A DNA stretch of 64,000 nucleotides from positions 22,501 to 86,500 of the forward strand of contig JAJDUT010000078.1 of the NCBI GenBank assembly GCA_022826515.1, read 5' to 3'. Shown piece after piece: positions 54,456-63,300 of this stretch. Position 1 is the stretch's first letter; every line of letters begins with the position of its first letter. The translations under genes were made by a program, and so were the position numbers. Origin of the DNA: Candidatus Latescibacterota bacterium. Lineage in GTDB: Bacteria > Latescibacterota > UBA2968 > UBA8231. The notes below the pieces were generated by a model. It was given only the letters and a program-made list of their open reading frames with translations. It did no database searches and had not been told where the DNA came from.

Positions 54456-56627
54456 ATGAATACTAGCTATGAGGCCCTTGAGCGCTACGGACTCGACTTG
54501 GTGGCGCAGGCGCGCACCGGCCGGCTCGACCCGGTGATTGGGCGCGACGAAGAGATCCGCCGTACCATCCGCATCCTCTCGCGCAAGACTAAGAACAACC
54601 CAGTGCTCATCGGCGAACCGGGCGTGGGCAAGACCGCGATCGTCGAGGGCTTGGCACAGCGCATCGTGCGCGGCGATGTGCCCGAGTGGATGCAGGATCA
54701 GACGATCTTTGCGCTGGACATGGGTGCGCTGATGGCCGGGGCCAAGTACCGGGGCGAATTTGAAGAGCGGCTCAAGGCCGTGCTCGACGAAATCCGCGCC
54801 AGCGAGGGACGCATCTTGCTCTTTATCGACGAGTTGCACACCATCGTCGGCGCGGGCAAAACCGAGGGCTCGACCGACGCGGGCAATATGCTCAAGCCCA
54901 TGCTGGCCCGCGGCGAACTGCACTGCATCGGCGCAACCACGCTCGACGAACATCGCCGGCACATTGAGAAGGACGCTGCGCTTGAGCGGCGCTTCCAGCC
55001 GGTGCTAATAGACGCCCCCACAGTAGAGGATTCGATCTCGATCCTGCGTGGCTTGCGCGAGCGGTTCGAGGTACACCACGGCGTGCGCATTCAAGACAAT
55101 GCCTTGGTGGATGCAGCCGTGCTGTCCAACCGCTACATCTCGGACCGCTTCTTGCCGGACAAGGCCATCGATCTGATCGACGAGGCGTGCGCTACCGTCC
55201 GCACGGAGATCGACTCAGTGCCGGCCGAGCTGGACCAAGTGGAGCGCCGGGTCATGCAGCTAGAGATTGAAGAGGCCGCGCTGAAAAAGGAGCAGGACAA
55301 AACCAGCGAGGAGCGCCTCGAAAGCCTGCGCAAGGAGCTGGCCGACCTCAAGGTACAGGCCGGTGCCCTGCGGGCCCAATGGGAGGAGGAGCGAGCGTCC
55401 CTCGTGGGCGAGCGCGCGTTGCGCGAGGAAATCGAGCAGGTGCGGCATCAAATCGAAGAGGCCGAGCGCCAATACGACTTGAACCGCGCCGCCGAGCTAA
55501 AACACGGAAAATTGCCAGAGTTGGAGCGGCAGCTAGCGGCGGCGCAGCAAGCGACCGAGGGCAGTGGCCCGCGACTGCTGCGCGAGGAAGTCACCCAAGA
55601 AGAGGTGGCCGAGATTGTCTCGCGTTGGACCGGCATTCCGCTGCAAAGGCTGACCGAGGGCGAGCGCGAGAAATTGGCGCGCCTCGACCAGACCTTGCAC
55701 CAGCGGGTCGTGGGTCAGGACGAGGCGGTGAGTTTGGTGGCCGACGCTGTGATGCGGGCGCGCGCTGGCATCAAAGACGAGCAAAAGCCGATCGGCTCCT
55801 TTGTCTTCTTGGGGCCGACGGGCGTGGGCAAGACCGAGCTGGCCAAGGCTCTGGCGCAAGCCCTCTTCGACGCTGAGGAAAACATGGTGCGCTTAGACAT
55901 GAGCGAGTACATGGAAAAGCACTCGGTGTCCAAGCTATTGGGCGCACCTCCTGGGTACGTGGGCTACGAGGAGGGCGGCCAGCTAACCGAGTCCGTGCGC
56001 CGCAAGCCCTACTCGGTGCTGCTCTTCGACGAGATCGAAAAGGCCCACCCGGACGTTTTTAACGTGCTGTTGCAGCTTTTGGACGATGGGCGGCTCACCG
56101 ACGCGCAGGGCCGGGTGGTGGATTTTAAGAATGTCGTGGTGATTATGACTTCCAACATTGGCTCCCCGCACTTGGTCGAGGGCCTGACGCCGAAAGGGGA
56201 GATCGCCGAGTCCGTGCGCGAGCAGGTCATGGGTGAGTTGCGGGCGTACTTTCGCCCGGAGTTTCTCAACCGGATCGACGACATGGTACTCTTCAAGCCG
56301 CTGACCTTGGCGGAGATTGAGGAGATCGTCGAACTGCTGATTGACGAGTTGCGCCAGCGGCTGGCGGCGAAGCGCATCGAGCTGGTGGTCGCTACACCGG
56401 CGCGGCGGCACATTGCCCACGCAGGTTTCGACCCGGTCTATGGTGCCCGGCCACTCAAGCGATTTTTGCAGCGCGAGCTCGAAACGCGGATCGCTCGCTT
56501 GCTGGTGGCCGGCGACATGCCCAAGGGGGCGCGGGTTGAGGTGGTGCTCGAAGAAGGCCAATTGGCCGTGCGGCACCAGCCGCTAGAAGCGGGAACCGAT
56601 ATTGCACCGCCTGAAGGCGGCGTATAA
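54456..56627 (+). CDS. clpB: ClpB-type AAA+ disaggregase lacking the N-terminal domain
   Basis: A 723-residue protein with both Hsp100 ATPase modules: Walker A1 GEPGVGKT (53-60), FIDELHTI, then a coiled-coil middle domain of about 110 residues (260-370) typical of ClpB, and Walker A2 GPTGVGKT (453-460) with the pore loop [13 protein letters not shown] and [10 protein letters not shown]. It begins [28 protein letters not shown], where full-length ClpB already has about 150 residues of N-domain. No N-domain coding lies in the 155 bases upstream, and the gene has its own GAAAGGGAA ribosome binding site, so this is a natural short form. No ClpP-docking loop was noticed. No CIRCE element was seen upstream. 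Confidence 0.9.
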   Translation: MNTSYEALERYGLDLVAQARTGRLDPVIGRDEEIRRTIRILSRKTKNNPVLIGEPGVGKTAIVEGLAQRIVRGDVPEWMQDQTIFALDMGALMAGAKYRGEFEERLKAVLDEIRASEGRILLFIDELHTIVGAGKTEGSTDAGNMLKPMLARGELHCIGATTLDEHRRHIEKDAALERRFQPVLIDAPTVEDSISILRGLRERFEVHHGVRIQDNALVDAAVLSNRYISDRFLPDKAIDLIDEACATVRTEIDSVPAELDQVERRVMQLEIEEAALKKEQDKTSEERLESLRKELADLKVQAGALRAQWEEERASLVGERALREEIEQVRHQIEEAERQYDLNRAAELKHGKLPELERQLAAAQQATEGSGPRLLREEVTQEEVAEIVSRWTGIPLQRLTEGEREKLARLDQTLHQRVVGQDEAVSLVADAVMRARAGIKDEQKPIGSFVFLGPTGVGKTELAKALAQALFDAEENMVRLDMSEYMEKHSVSKLLGAPPGYVGYEEGGQLTESVRRKPYSVLLFDEIEKAHPDVFNVLLQLLDDGRLTDAQGRVVDFKNVVVIMTSNIGSPHLVEGLTPKGEIAESVREQVMGELRAYFRPEFLNRIDDMVLFKPLTLAEIEEIVELLIDELRQRLAAKRIELVVATPARRHIAHAGFDPVYGARPLKRFLQRELETRIARLLVAGDMPKGARVEVVLEEGQLAVRHQPLEAGTDIAPPEGGV

Positions 56628-56721
56628 GCGCTCGGAGCGCACTTGGAATTTTTAGGCGGCTTCTGAAGCGGAATCGCTGCTTCTAAAATGGGAACCGCTG
56701 TTGTGCGCTTGTCGTCTCTTT

Positions 56722-56750
56722 TTGTGGACACTGAGAAATATCCGTATTTT
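56722..56750 (+). promoter_or_regulatory. candidate promoter of the HtrA gene
   Basis: TTGTGG (56722-56727), 17-base spacer, TATTTT (56745-56750). It lies 27 bases before the ATG, with AGAGAGGA as ribosome binding site between. Matches are moderate (3 of 6 and 4 of 6). Confidence 0.3.
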
Positions 56751-56776
56751 CACACCCTTTTCAGAGAGGAAATACC

Positions 56777-58162
56777 ATGCGGAAGTTGTGTTTTTCCCTG
56801 TTCATTTTAAGCCTTGCCGTGGCTAGCAGTGCCCAAGCCAGCGAGAACTTGCAGCTCCTGCGCCAGATGAGCGACGGCTTTGCCGAACTCGCCGCGCAAG
56901 TCAAGCCCGGCGTCGTAAAAATCACTACGGAGGGCACCGAGGAGGGGCGCGTATTGGACCTTCCGTGGGGAAGGCCCTTCCGCGTCCCCGAGCAAGAGCG
57001 GCGAGGCCAAGGCTCGGGCGTGATCGCTGAATTTGACGGCCAGCAGTACATCATCACCAACAACCACGTGATTAGCCGCGCCGAGGACATCCGCGTAGAA
57101 GGGACGGATTCGCGTTTCTTTGAGGCCGAGGTGGTTGGCCGCGATTCGTTGAGCGATGTCGCCGTACTGAAGATCGATGCCGCGGGTCTGCCCACCTTGA
57201 CATTGGGCGACTCAGACCAGCTACGCGAGGGCGAGTGGGTGATGGCCATAGGCAATCCCTTGGGCTTTTCCCACTCGGTGACGATGGGCACGGTTAGCGC
57301 ATTGGGGCGGGATCGTTTCGGACCTAGGGAGTACGGCTCTTTCATCCAGACCGACGCAGCCCTCAATAAGGGCAATAGCGGCGGTGCCCTGGTCAACTTG
57401 CGCGGGGAACTGGTGGGCATCAACACCGCCATCACTAGCAACGACGGCGGCAATATAGGCATTGGCTTTGCCATTCCGATCAATTTGGTCAAGCACGTGG
57501 CCGAGCAGCTTATTGAGCACGGAGAAGTGCGGCGCGGCCTACTCGGCGTACATATCAGGGACTTGGAGCCGCTGTTGGCCGAGGCCATGGGGCTGGACAA
57601 TACTCAGGGGGTGTTAATTGACCGAGTGAGGTCTGGACAAGCGGCGGATAAGGCCGGTGTCAAAAGAGACGACATCGTGCTGGAAGTCGATGGCCAGCCC
57701 GTGCACAACGCAGTTGATCTGAGGAGTCAGATTGGTCGCACAGCCCCCGGCGAGGAGGTCGAGTTGCTGGTATTGCGCGATGGCGAGAGGAAGCGCATTG
57801 AGGTCGAGTTGGAGGCCCTTACCGAAGAGGCATTGGCTACGTCTGCCGGTGCTCGCGATTCCAACGAGGCGAGAGGGCCGTTGGGGATAAGGGTAGAGAA
57901 CCTGAAAGACGAGTGGGCGGAGCGCTTGGGATACGAAGACGAGTCTGGGGTGGTGATCGTGCGCGTGGCCAGAGGCAGCGAAGCGGCGAAGCGGGGTTTG
58001 CGCCGAGGGATGCTCATTCAGGAGATCAACGACGAACAGGTGGAAACGGTGGAAGACTACGAGGGGGCGTTAGGAGAAATTGCGCCGGGGGACGCGTTTA
58101 TGATGCGGGTGCTGGGGCAACGAGGGACGCGGCTGATAGGGATGCGGATGCCCGTAAATTGA
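56777..58162 (+). CDS. HtrA/DegP-family periplasmic serine protease
   Basis: A 461-residue exported protease/chaperone for misfolded envelope proteins. Signal peptide 1-21 (ending AQA). The catalytic triad is His97 (ITNNHVIS), Asp127 (LSDVAVLK) and Ser201 (NKGNSGGALVN). Two PDZ domains follow: GLLGVHIRDLEPLLAEAMG and GPLGIRVENLKDEWAERLG. The layout matches DegP/DegQ. It follows clpB by about 150 bases; both are protein-quality-control genes. The next gene starts 2 bases after the stop. Confidence 0.94.
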   Translation: MRKLCFSLFILSLAVASSAQASENLQLLRQMSDGFAELAAQVKPGVVKITTEGTEEGRVLDLPWGRPFRVPEQERRGQGSGVIAEFDGQQYIITNNHVISRAEDIRVEGTDSRFFEAEVVGRDSLSDVAVLKIDAAGLPTLTLGDSDQLREGEWVMAIGNPLGFSHSVTMGTVSALGRDRFGPREYGSFIQTDAALNKGNSGGALVNLRGELVGINTAITSNDGGNIGIGFAIPINLVKHVAEQLIEHGEVRRGLLGVHIRDLEPLLAEAMGLDNTQGVLIDRVRSGQAADKAGVKRDDIVLEVDGQPVHNAVDLRSQIGRTAPGEEVELLVLRDGERKRIEVELEALTEEALATSAGARDSNEARGPLGIRVENLKDEWAERLGYEDESGVVIVRVARGSEAAKRGLRRGMLIQEINDEQVETVEDYEGALGEIAPGDAFMMRVLGQRGTRLIGMRMPVN

Positions 58163-58164
58163 GT

Positions 58165-60264
58165 ATGAACTCGCAAGCTATATGGCATCCGGCCGCTCCG
58201 GCCGTATATATCCGTCTCGAATTCTACCTGAGCAGCGCAGCAGCCAAAGGGTTGCTGCGCTGTGCTGCGAGTGGGCCGTACGAGGTGTACTTGAACGGCG
58301 AGCGAGTGGGTAGGGGATTGGGGCCAGGGGTGGCCGAAGTGCCCATGTGGGAGCAGTTCGCGTTGGATGCTGCGCTGCGGGAGGGCGAAAATGTGCTGTT
58401 GGTCTTTGCCATCGGCTGTGGCGCGGCAGACTGGTTCCGCGCCGAGGGGAAAATTGAGCGCAGCGATGGGGTCGAGCAGGTGCTGTACACCGGTGTGCCT
58501 TGGCAGGTGCGGCCGGCCGATGCTTGGGGTCCGGCTAGCTATGTGGCCGCGCTGGCACCGGCTGAGTGGGCCAAAGGGCGATTTGCGGGGTGGCGAGAAG
58601 CGGCTGTGGTGGCCGGAGCCGCGCCGAGGGAATGGTCGCCGTTGCCCGCGGTGGAAAGCATGGTGTGGGCGCGGGAGGTGATGGCTTTTGGCGAGGTGGC
58701 TAGCGAAGGTGCGCTCGAATGGGTCGCTTTCCCCGAGACCATGCAGACTGCCAAATGCGTGCGGCGAGAAGCATTCCTGACAGGCGGTAAAACTCACTCC
58801 TTGGTGCAGGCAACAGACGAAACTCGGGCCGCGTATATAGTTTTGGACTTCGGGCGGTTGCTCTGCGGATTTCCCCATCTGCGGCTGCGAGGCCAGTTCG
58901 GCGCGGTGATTGACTTAGGTTTTGCGCGCGCGGCGGGCGCGGTGGGATCGCGCTTGCGCTACGTGTGCTGTGACGGGTTGCAGGAGTGGACCGCGCCGCA
59001 ATTGGCGATGTGCCGCTACCTAGTGATGAGGATCGGGTCGTGTCCAGAGGAGATGGAAATAGACAGCGTCTCGCTGGTGGAGCGGCGCGTAGTTGTCGAG
59101 CCGCGTGGGCGCTTTACAACCGTGGGCGAAGATTGGGAGCGGTTGTGGGGGACTGGGGAGCAAACCTTGGCCGCTAGCCGCCAAGAAGTGTACGCCCTCG
59201 GTGATCAACAGCTCAACTGGGATCAGCTCTACGTTTGGGCCATGAACGATTTATATGTGACTAGCAGCGTGGATACGGCGCGCGCCGTGCAGGCTAGCAG
59301 CGAGACACCTATTGGCGGGGAACAGGCTTGTTTCCACGCGCTGTTCGTCGAACTGGCGCAGCGCTACAGCGGCGACCGATTGACTGCCGAGCGGCTGGCG
59401 GACCTAGTAAACAGCTTGCAAACGGCCGAAGCTGAGGTCGCGTCGGCTACGGCTACTATCGCGCTACGGGCTGGAGCTTGGCTAGCAGCTTCGACCTTGT
59501 GCCGACGCACGGGCGACCGTCAACAAGCGGTCCAATGCGAGCGCGCTCATCACCGAGCACGTAGGGCACTACAAGCCGCTTGGAGCGAAGAGCAAGGGCT
59601 TTTTGCCGATGCTGTCGGGGACGCTGATTGCAGCCGCTGGACGAATGCTCTGGTGCTTTATTTTAATTTGGCCAACCCCAAGCAGCAGGCACGAGTGGCG
59701 GAGCACCTATCCGGCGGCTGGGCGTCAGAAAGCGATTTATGGCAGGCGTTTTTTGTCGCTAGGGCGCTGTGGCAGGCGGGTGCAGACGCGGCGGCCCTAA
59801 CTTACGTACAAAGAAAATGGGGCCGCTTGCTGGCGCACCCGGGCTGGACGTGGGGTGAGAAGGCCGGGTCAGTGGCCGCGCAACCTGGGTCAGAGAGCTT
59901 GCTGGCAGCGCACGTGCTAGGAGTTGTGCCCAAGGCCGAGGATATCTTGGAGATTCGGCCGCAGTTGTCCGGGCTCGAACGAGCCGAGGGCGTCGTGCCC
60001 ACGCCACTCGGCGATGTCGAGATCGCTTGGGGGGCGTATGGTGGCGGCTTCTCCGCGCGCCTTTCCGTGCCGCACGACGGCGAGACGCACCTGTCCGTAC
60101 CCCGCCGCGACAAGCGCTTCCCCCAAATCGAAATCAACGGCGAAACGGTGTGGCGCAACGAAAAGGCCCATCCCAATTTCCACGTGCAGGAGCTGATCAG
60201 CCAAGAAGAGCGGGTGGTGATGGTGTTGCGACGGGCTAGTCAGTACGAAGTTTCGGTAGCGTAG
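58165..60264 (+). CDS. GH78-like (alpha-L-rhamnosidase-type) protein, catalytic motif degenerate
   Basis: A 699-residue protein without a signal peptide. Its N-terminal beta domains (LLRCAASGPYEVYLNGERVG, REGENVLLVFAIGCGA, YIVLDFGRLLCGFPHLRL) and alpha/alpha-barrel part (WERLWGTGEQTLAASRQEVYALGD, EEQGLFADAVGDADCSRWTN) fit the glycoside hydrolase 78 layout. At the place where GH78 rhamnosidases have RDERLGWxGD, this protein reads GDQQLNWDQL (about residues 345-354), so the general-acid Glu is Gln. It may be inactive or bind sugar only. The ATG at 58165 is chosen right after the htrA stop; an in-frame upstream frame is open only because of the high GC. Expression coupled to htrA is likely. Confidence 0.65.
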   Translation: MNSQAIWHPAAPAVYIRLEFYLSSAAAKGLLRCAASGPYEVYLNGERVGRGLGPGVAEVPMWEQFALDAALREGENVLLVFAIGCGAADWFRAEGKIERSDGVEQVLYTGVPWQVRPADAWGPASYVAALAPAEWAKGRFAGWREAAVVAGAAPREWSPLPAVESMVWAREVMAFGEVASEGALEWVAFPETMQTAKCVRREAFLTGGKTHSLVQATDETRAAYIVLDFGRLLCGFPHLRLRGQFGAVIDLGFARAAGAVGSRLRYVCCDGLQEWTAPQLAMCRYLVMRIGSCPEEMEIDSVSLVERRVVVEPRGRFTTVGEDWERLWGTGEQTLAASRQEVYALGDQQLNWDQLYVWAMNDLYVTSSVDTARAVQASSETPIGGEQACFHALFVELAQRYSGDRLTAERLADLVNSLQTAEAEVASATATIALRAGAWLAASTLCRRTGDRQQAVQCERAHHRARRALQAAWSEEQGLFADAVGDADCSRWTNALVLYFNLANPKQQARVAEHLSGGWASESDLWQAFFVARALWQAGADAAALTYVQRKWGRLLAHPGWTWGEKAGSVAAQPGSESLLAAHVLGVVPKAEDILEIRPQLSGLERAEGVVPTPLGDVEIAWGAYGGGFSARLSVPHDGETHLSVPRRDKRFPQIEINGETVWRNEKAHPNFHVQELISQEERVVMVLRRASQYEVSVA

Positions 60265-60274
60265 TGGCGAATCC

Positions 60275-60320
60275 GCAGATGGACGCAGATGGACGCAGAT
60301 GGACGCAGATGGACGCAGGA
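60275..60320 (+). repeat. tandem repeat of GCAGATGGAC (four and a half copies)
   Basis: Four exact 10-base units GCAGATGGAC (60275-60314) plus a partial GCAGGA. It lies in the gap between the GH78-like gene and the esterase. Read as protein in one frame it gives the DADGRRWTQ-type string (ICVHLRPSADS on the other strand) that is often mis-annotated as protein in several phyla, so it is likely a dispersed intergenic repeat. Confidence 0.9.
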
Positions 60321-60366
60321 TAGCCATAGATATTCACGAGATGAATTTTTCAACTCATTCAGCGAT

Positions 60367-61017
60367 ATGACCACAGCGTCCCTCTACCACGTCGTCCATA
60401 AGTCGCCCGATGCGCCCCCCGAGGGTGCGCCGCTGCTTCTGCTTTTGCATGGCTATGGTGCCAATGAGGAGGATCTGCTGGGCTTGGTGCCGCACTTGGA
60501 TGCGCGGCTGATTTGCGTCAGTGCCCGTGCGCCCTACGCGCTCGATTTCGGCGGCTTTGCATGGTTTAATGTAGAGATCGTCGCGGAGGGAGTGCGCTTT
60601 GCTTTTGCCGAGGCCGAAGAACCCTTAGTGCAGGTCTTGGCCCTGGTGGATGCGTTGAGGCAGGAACATCGACCCGCTCGCGTTTTCATCGCGGGGTTCA
60701 GCCAAGGGGCGAGTATGGCGCTGGCGGCCGCGCTAAAGCGGCCTCGGGACTTTGCCGGAGCCATTGCATTGAGCGGGCTGTGCTGTCCAGAGATGTTGCC
60801 AGAGAATGTGGCGGCGGTGCAGGGCCTAAAGGTTTTTATGTCGCATGGGCGCTTTGATCCGATCATCCCCATTGCCCAAGCCCGCGCCTCTAGAGACTTG
60901 CTCGCTCCCCTCGGGTTGGACTTGCAGTATAAAGAGTACGACATGCCCCACGCGATTGCCGAGCCGTGCTTAGAGGATTTAGACGCTTGGCTGCGGGCGC
61001 GTCTGGACACTCCCTAG
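60367..61017 (+). CDS. alpha/beta-hydrolase of the phospholipase/carboxylesterase family
   Basis: A 216-residue cytoplasmic serine esterase similar to small carboxylesterases and acyl-protein thioesterases. The oxyanion strand is LLLLLHGYGANEEDLL, the nucleophile Ser lies in FIAGFSQGASMALAA, Asp in SHGRFDPIIPI and His in YDMPHAIAEP. The ATG at 60367 is chosen: further upstream the open frame only translates the tandem repeat (DADGRRWTQ). No ribosome binding site of note. The gene converges with the beta-propeller gene, leaving 6 bases between them. Confidence 0.88.
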   Translation: MTTASLYHVVHKSPDAPPEGAPLLLLLHGYGANEEDLLGLVPHLDARLICVSARAPYALDFGGFAWFNVEIVAEGVRFAFAEAEEPLVQVLALVDALRQEHRPARVFIAGFSQGASMALAAALKRPRDFAGAIALSGLCCPEMLPENVAAVQGLKVFMSHGRFDPIIPIAQARASRDLLAPLGLDLQYKEYDMPHAIAEPCLEDLDAWLRARLDTP

Positions 61018-61023
61018 AAAAAT

Positions 61024-62133
61024 TCAGGAAAGCAGGGTCTCGACCCGCCTTGGCGTGAGCCGGTGGCCGAAAAGTGGCTGCGAGCGGGTGGAGGTTGAGC
61101 GCTGCCAAGTGGCGAAAAGTCCTCCGTCCACTTCTGTCAGCACGGACGCGTAGCGCGAGCAACCCGTGCCTTCCGGCGAGACAAAGAGCGGCTGGAGGTG
61201 GCTGAGGCGGTGGAGGCGCGGAAACTGGCGATCGAAGCCATACGCCAAGCCGCCCAGTTCCTCGCAGGAGTAACCGCGTGGTCGAGTGATTCCCTTTTCA
61301 TGCGCTTTGAGTGGGTGCATGGACTCGGCCCCGTCGTAGAAATAGAGCGAGAGCGAGGGCAAACAAGCGAACGCGCCCACCTTGGGCACGGGCAAACGGC
61401 AAGTGATGCGCAAGGCAGCCACATCCCAGGTCGGGCCACGGGGAAAGAAGTCGTGGCTGTGGCTTGCGCACGAGTCAGCCGCGAGCGCGGCACGGCCCGA
61501 AGTGCTCGCAGACCAAGTGTAAGGATGGGCGCAATAGAGGAGCAGGGGCCGCCGACCCATCCCGAGCGAGAGGTGGGGGTCTTTGAGGTGCAGATAGGCT
61601 GGATCGTTGCTGGTCAGCAGCGGGGCAATCGACTTCTGTGGGTCGAGCTGGTCGATGGATCTGGCGGAGAAAGCGTCGATACTCCAGACGCCGGTGCCCG
61701 GCTTCTGAAAAGCGGCGACGGGTCGCGGGTAGAGGCGAACTTTCTCGGTCGAGACCAGCACTTGAACACGGCGCTTGTTGAGACGCAGAGCGCTGCCCTC
61801 GATGCTGAGCACGGCTGAGCCGCAGTAGAGGTCGGATTTGTCCCAAGTGCGAACCTCGACAAAACTGCGTCCATTGTCGGTCGAGCGAAAGATGGACAGA
61901 GCGCGGCCTCGGGTGCCAGCGGTCAGCCCGGTGCGGCTGTCGCCGGCGTCGCGGTAGCGGCCGATGAGATAGAGGCTACCATCGCGGGGATCGCGGACCG
62001 AATTGCCGCCGCCAAACCAGAAGCCGTCGCGGTCTTTGGTTGGCTCGACGAGGCGTCGGCCGCGCTTTTGATCGATGAGACGAGTGCCGAGGCGGATGAG
62101 TTTGCGTTCGAGCGCGAGGGGTAGCCTGTCCAT
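61024..62133 (-). CDS. BNR/Asp-box beta-propeller protein (sialidase-like fold)
   Basis: A 369-residue protein without a signal peptide. The Asp-box S84-TDNGRS-F91 in SIFRSTDNGRSF is the clearest motif; GFWFGGGNSVRDPRDGSLYLIGRYRD, LKDPHLSLGMGRRPLLLYC and GLFATWQRS suggest propeller blades. No sialidase catalytic triad can be assigned, so function is open. It is downstream of hemH on the same strand with a 61-base gap carrying its own possible promoter. Confidence 0.6.
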   Translation of the reverse strand: MDRLPLALERKLIRLGTRLIDQKRGRRLVEPTKDRDGFWFGGGNSVRDPRDGSLYLIGRYRDAGDSRTGLTAGTRGRALSIFRSTDNGRSFVEVRTWDKSDLYCGSAVLSIEGSALRLNKRRVQVLVSTEKVRLYPRPVAAFQKPGTGVWSIDAFSARSIDQLDPQKSIAPLLTSNDPAYLHLKDPHLSLGMGRRPLLLYCAHPYTWSASTSGRAALAADSCASHSHDFFPRGPTWDVAALRITCRLPVPKVGAFACLPSLSLYFYDGAESMHPLKAHEKGITRPRGYSCEELGGLAYGFDRQFPRLHRLSHLQPLFVSPEGTGCSRYASVLTEVDGGLFATWQRSTSTRSQPLFGHRLTPRRVETLLS

Positions 62134-62146
62134 AGCAATCGCGCTA

Positions 62147-62176
62147 AGTATGACAAAAAAGTAACAGAAGTGTCAA
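62147..62176 (-). promoter_or_regulatory. candidate promoter for the beta-propeller gene
   Basis: On the - strand TTGACA (62176-62171), 18-base spacer, CATACT (62152-62147). It is only 13 bases upstream of the ATG at 62133, and no ribosome binding site is visible, so the mRNA would be almost leaderless. Confidence 0.4.
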
Positions 62177-62194
62177 GCAAATGACACATACCCG

Positions 62195-63211
62195 TCAGGC
62201 ATCCCAACCGGCCAGTTCTTGGCGGGCGATGGCTGTCATGGCGTCGAGCCAAGCCGGGTGGTCGTTGAGGCAGGGCACTAAGTGGAACTGTTGGCCGCCT
62301 CCGTGGGAAAATTGCTCGGCTCCTTCGCGGCCAATCTCGTCGAGCGTTTCGAGGCAGTCGGCGGTGAATCCAGGGCAGATGGCGACTAAGCGGCGCACGC
62401 CCTGCCCCCCGAGGCGCTCCAGGACTTCTTCGGTATAAGGCTCTAGCCAAGGCTCTTTGCCGAAGCGCGACTGGAAGCCGCTGACCCACTCGTCGTCTGC
62501 GAGGCCCAGCGCTGCGGCTAGCTGGCGCGCGGTTTCCTCGCACTGGCGGCGGTAGGGGTCGCCTTCATCGACGTAGCGCTGGGGAATGCCGTGGAAAGTG
62601 ATTAGGCAGCGGTCGGGCGTCCAACTGAGGTGGGCGACTGCTTCGGCGACCGACTGTTTGAGCGCGTTGATGTACGCGGGATGGTCTGCGTAGGGCGGGA
62701 CGAAGCGCAGCGCCGGCATCTGGCGTTTGCGGGCGAAAAACCAAGGGCAGCGTCGGCCGAAGGCCGCTCGGTTGACCGCGTCGTAGATCGAGCCGGTGGT
62801 GGCACAGGAAAACTGCGGGAACATGGGAAAGACGAGGATGCGCTCGATGCCTTCACTTTCTAAGGACTGCATGGCGCGCTCGATGCTCGGCTCGCCGTAG
62901 CGCATGCCGAGCACGACCTGATACGACGCACCCAACCGCTCTTGCAAGCCTCGGGTCTGGGCTTGGGAATGGACCATGAGGGGCGAGCCTTCGTCAGTCC
63001 AAATATTGGCGTACAGGGCGGCCGAGCGCGCGGGTCGGCGGGTGAGGACAAACAGATAGAGAATGGGATACCACCTGAGCGGGTGGAGGTCGATGACGCG
63101 CGGATCGGAGAGAAATTGGCGCAGATAGGGCCGCAGGGCGCGGGCGGTGGGTGCTTGCGGCGTGCCGAGCTGGGCGACGAGGACGCCGATTTTGGAGGAG
63201 CTAGCGGGCAT
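62195..63211 (-). CDS. hemH: ferrochelatase
   Basis: A 338-residue enzyme that inserts ferrous iron into protoporphyrin (or coproporphyrin) to form heme. Seen: KIGVLVAQLGTPQAPTARALRPYLRQFLSD, VLGMRYGEPSIERAMQSL (each in family form), the active His in CLITFHGIPQRYVDEGDPY, and the C-terminal LVAICPGFTADCLETLDEI. The ATG at 63211 (MPASSSKIGVLV) is chosen over a longer GTG start overlapping the divergent gene. Upstream, a TATATT on the same strand is a possible -10. No other heme gene is nearby. Confidence 0.93.
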   Translation of the reverse strand: MPASSSKIGVLVAQLGTPQAPTARALRPYLRQFLSDPRVIDLHPLRWYPILYLFVLTRRPARSAALYANIWTDEGSPLMVHSQAQTRGLQERLGASYQVVLGMRYGEPSIERAMQSLESEGIERILVFPMFPQFSCATTGSIYDAVNRAAFGRRCPWFFARKRQMPALRFVPPYADHPAYINALKQSVAEAVAHLSWTPDRCLITFHGIPQRYVDEGDPYRRQCEETARQLAAALGLADDEWVSGFQSRFGKEPWLEPYTEEVLERLGGQGVRRLVAICPGFTADCLETLDEIGREGAEQFSHGGGQQFHLVPCLNDHPAWLDAMTAIARQELAGWDA

Positions 63212-63300
63212 AAGCGGGCGTTTGCTGGAGGGTGTGCGGCGACTTACTTTTGAGAATATATCCGAGAACGCCGTCTTGAAAAGCCCAAAGGAGAGCAGAT

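Noticed and set aside
56628..56721. Hairpins GCGCTC/GAGCGC and GAAGCGG/CTGCTTC after clpB as a terminator
   Set aside because: The stems are real but short-looped or lack a following T tract, so I do not call a terminator.
61198..61818. A 206-codon + strand frame opposite the beta-propeller gene
   Set aside because: The - strand gene has the Asp-box motif and the better N-terminus; the + frame has no recognisable motif.
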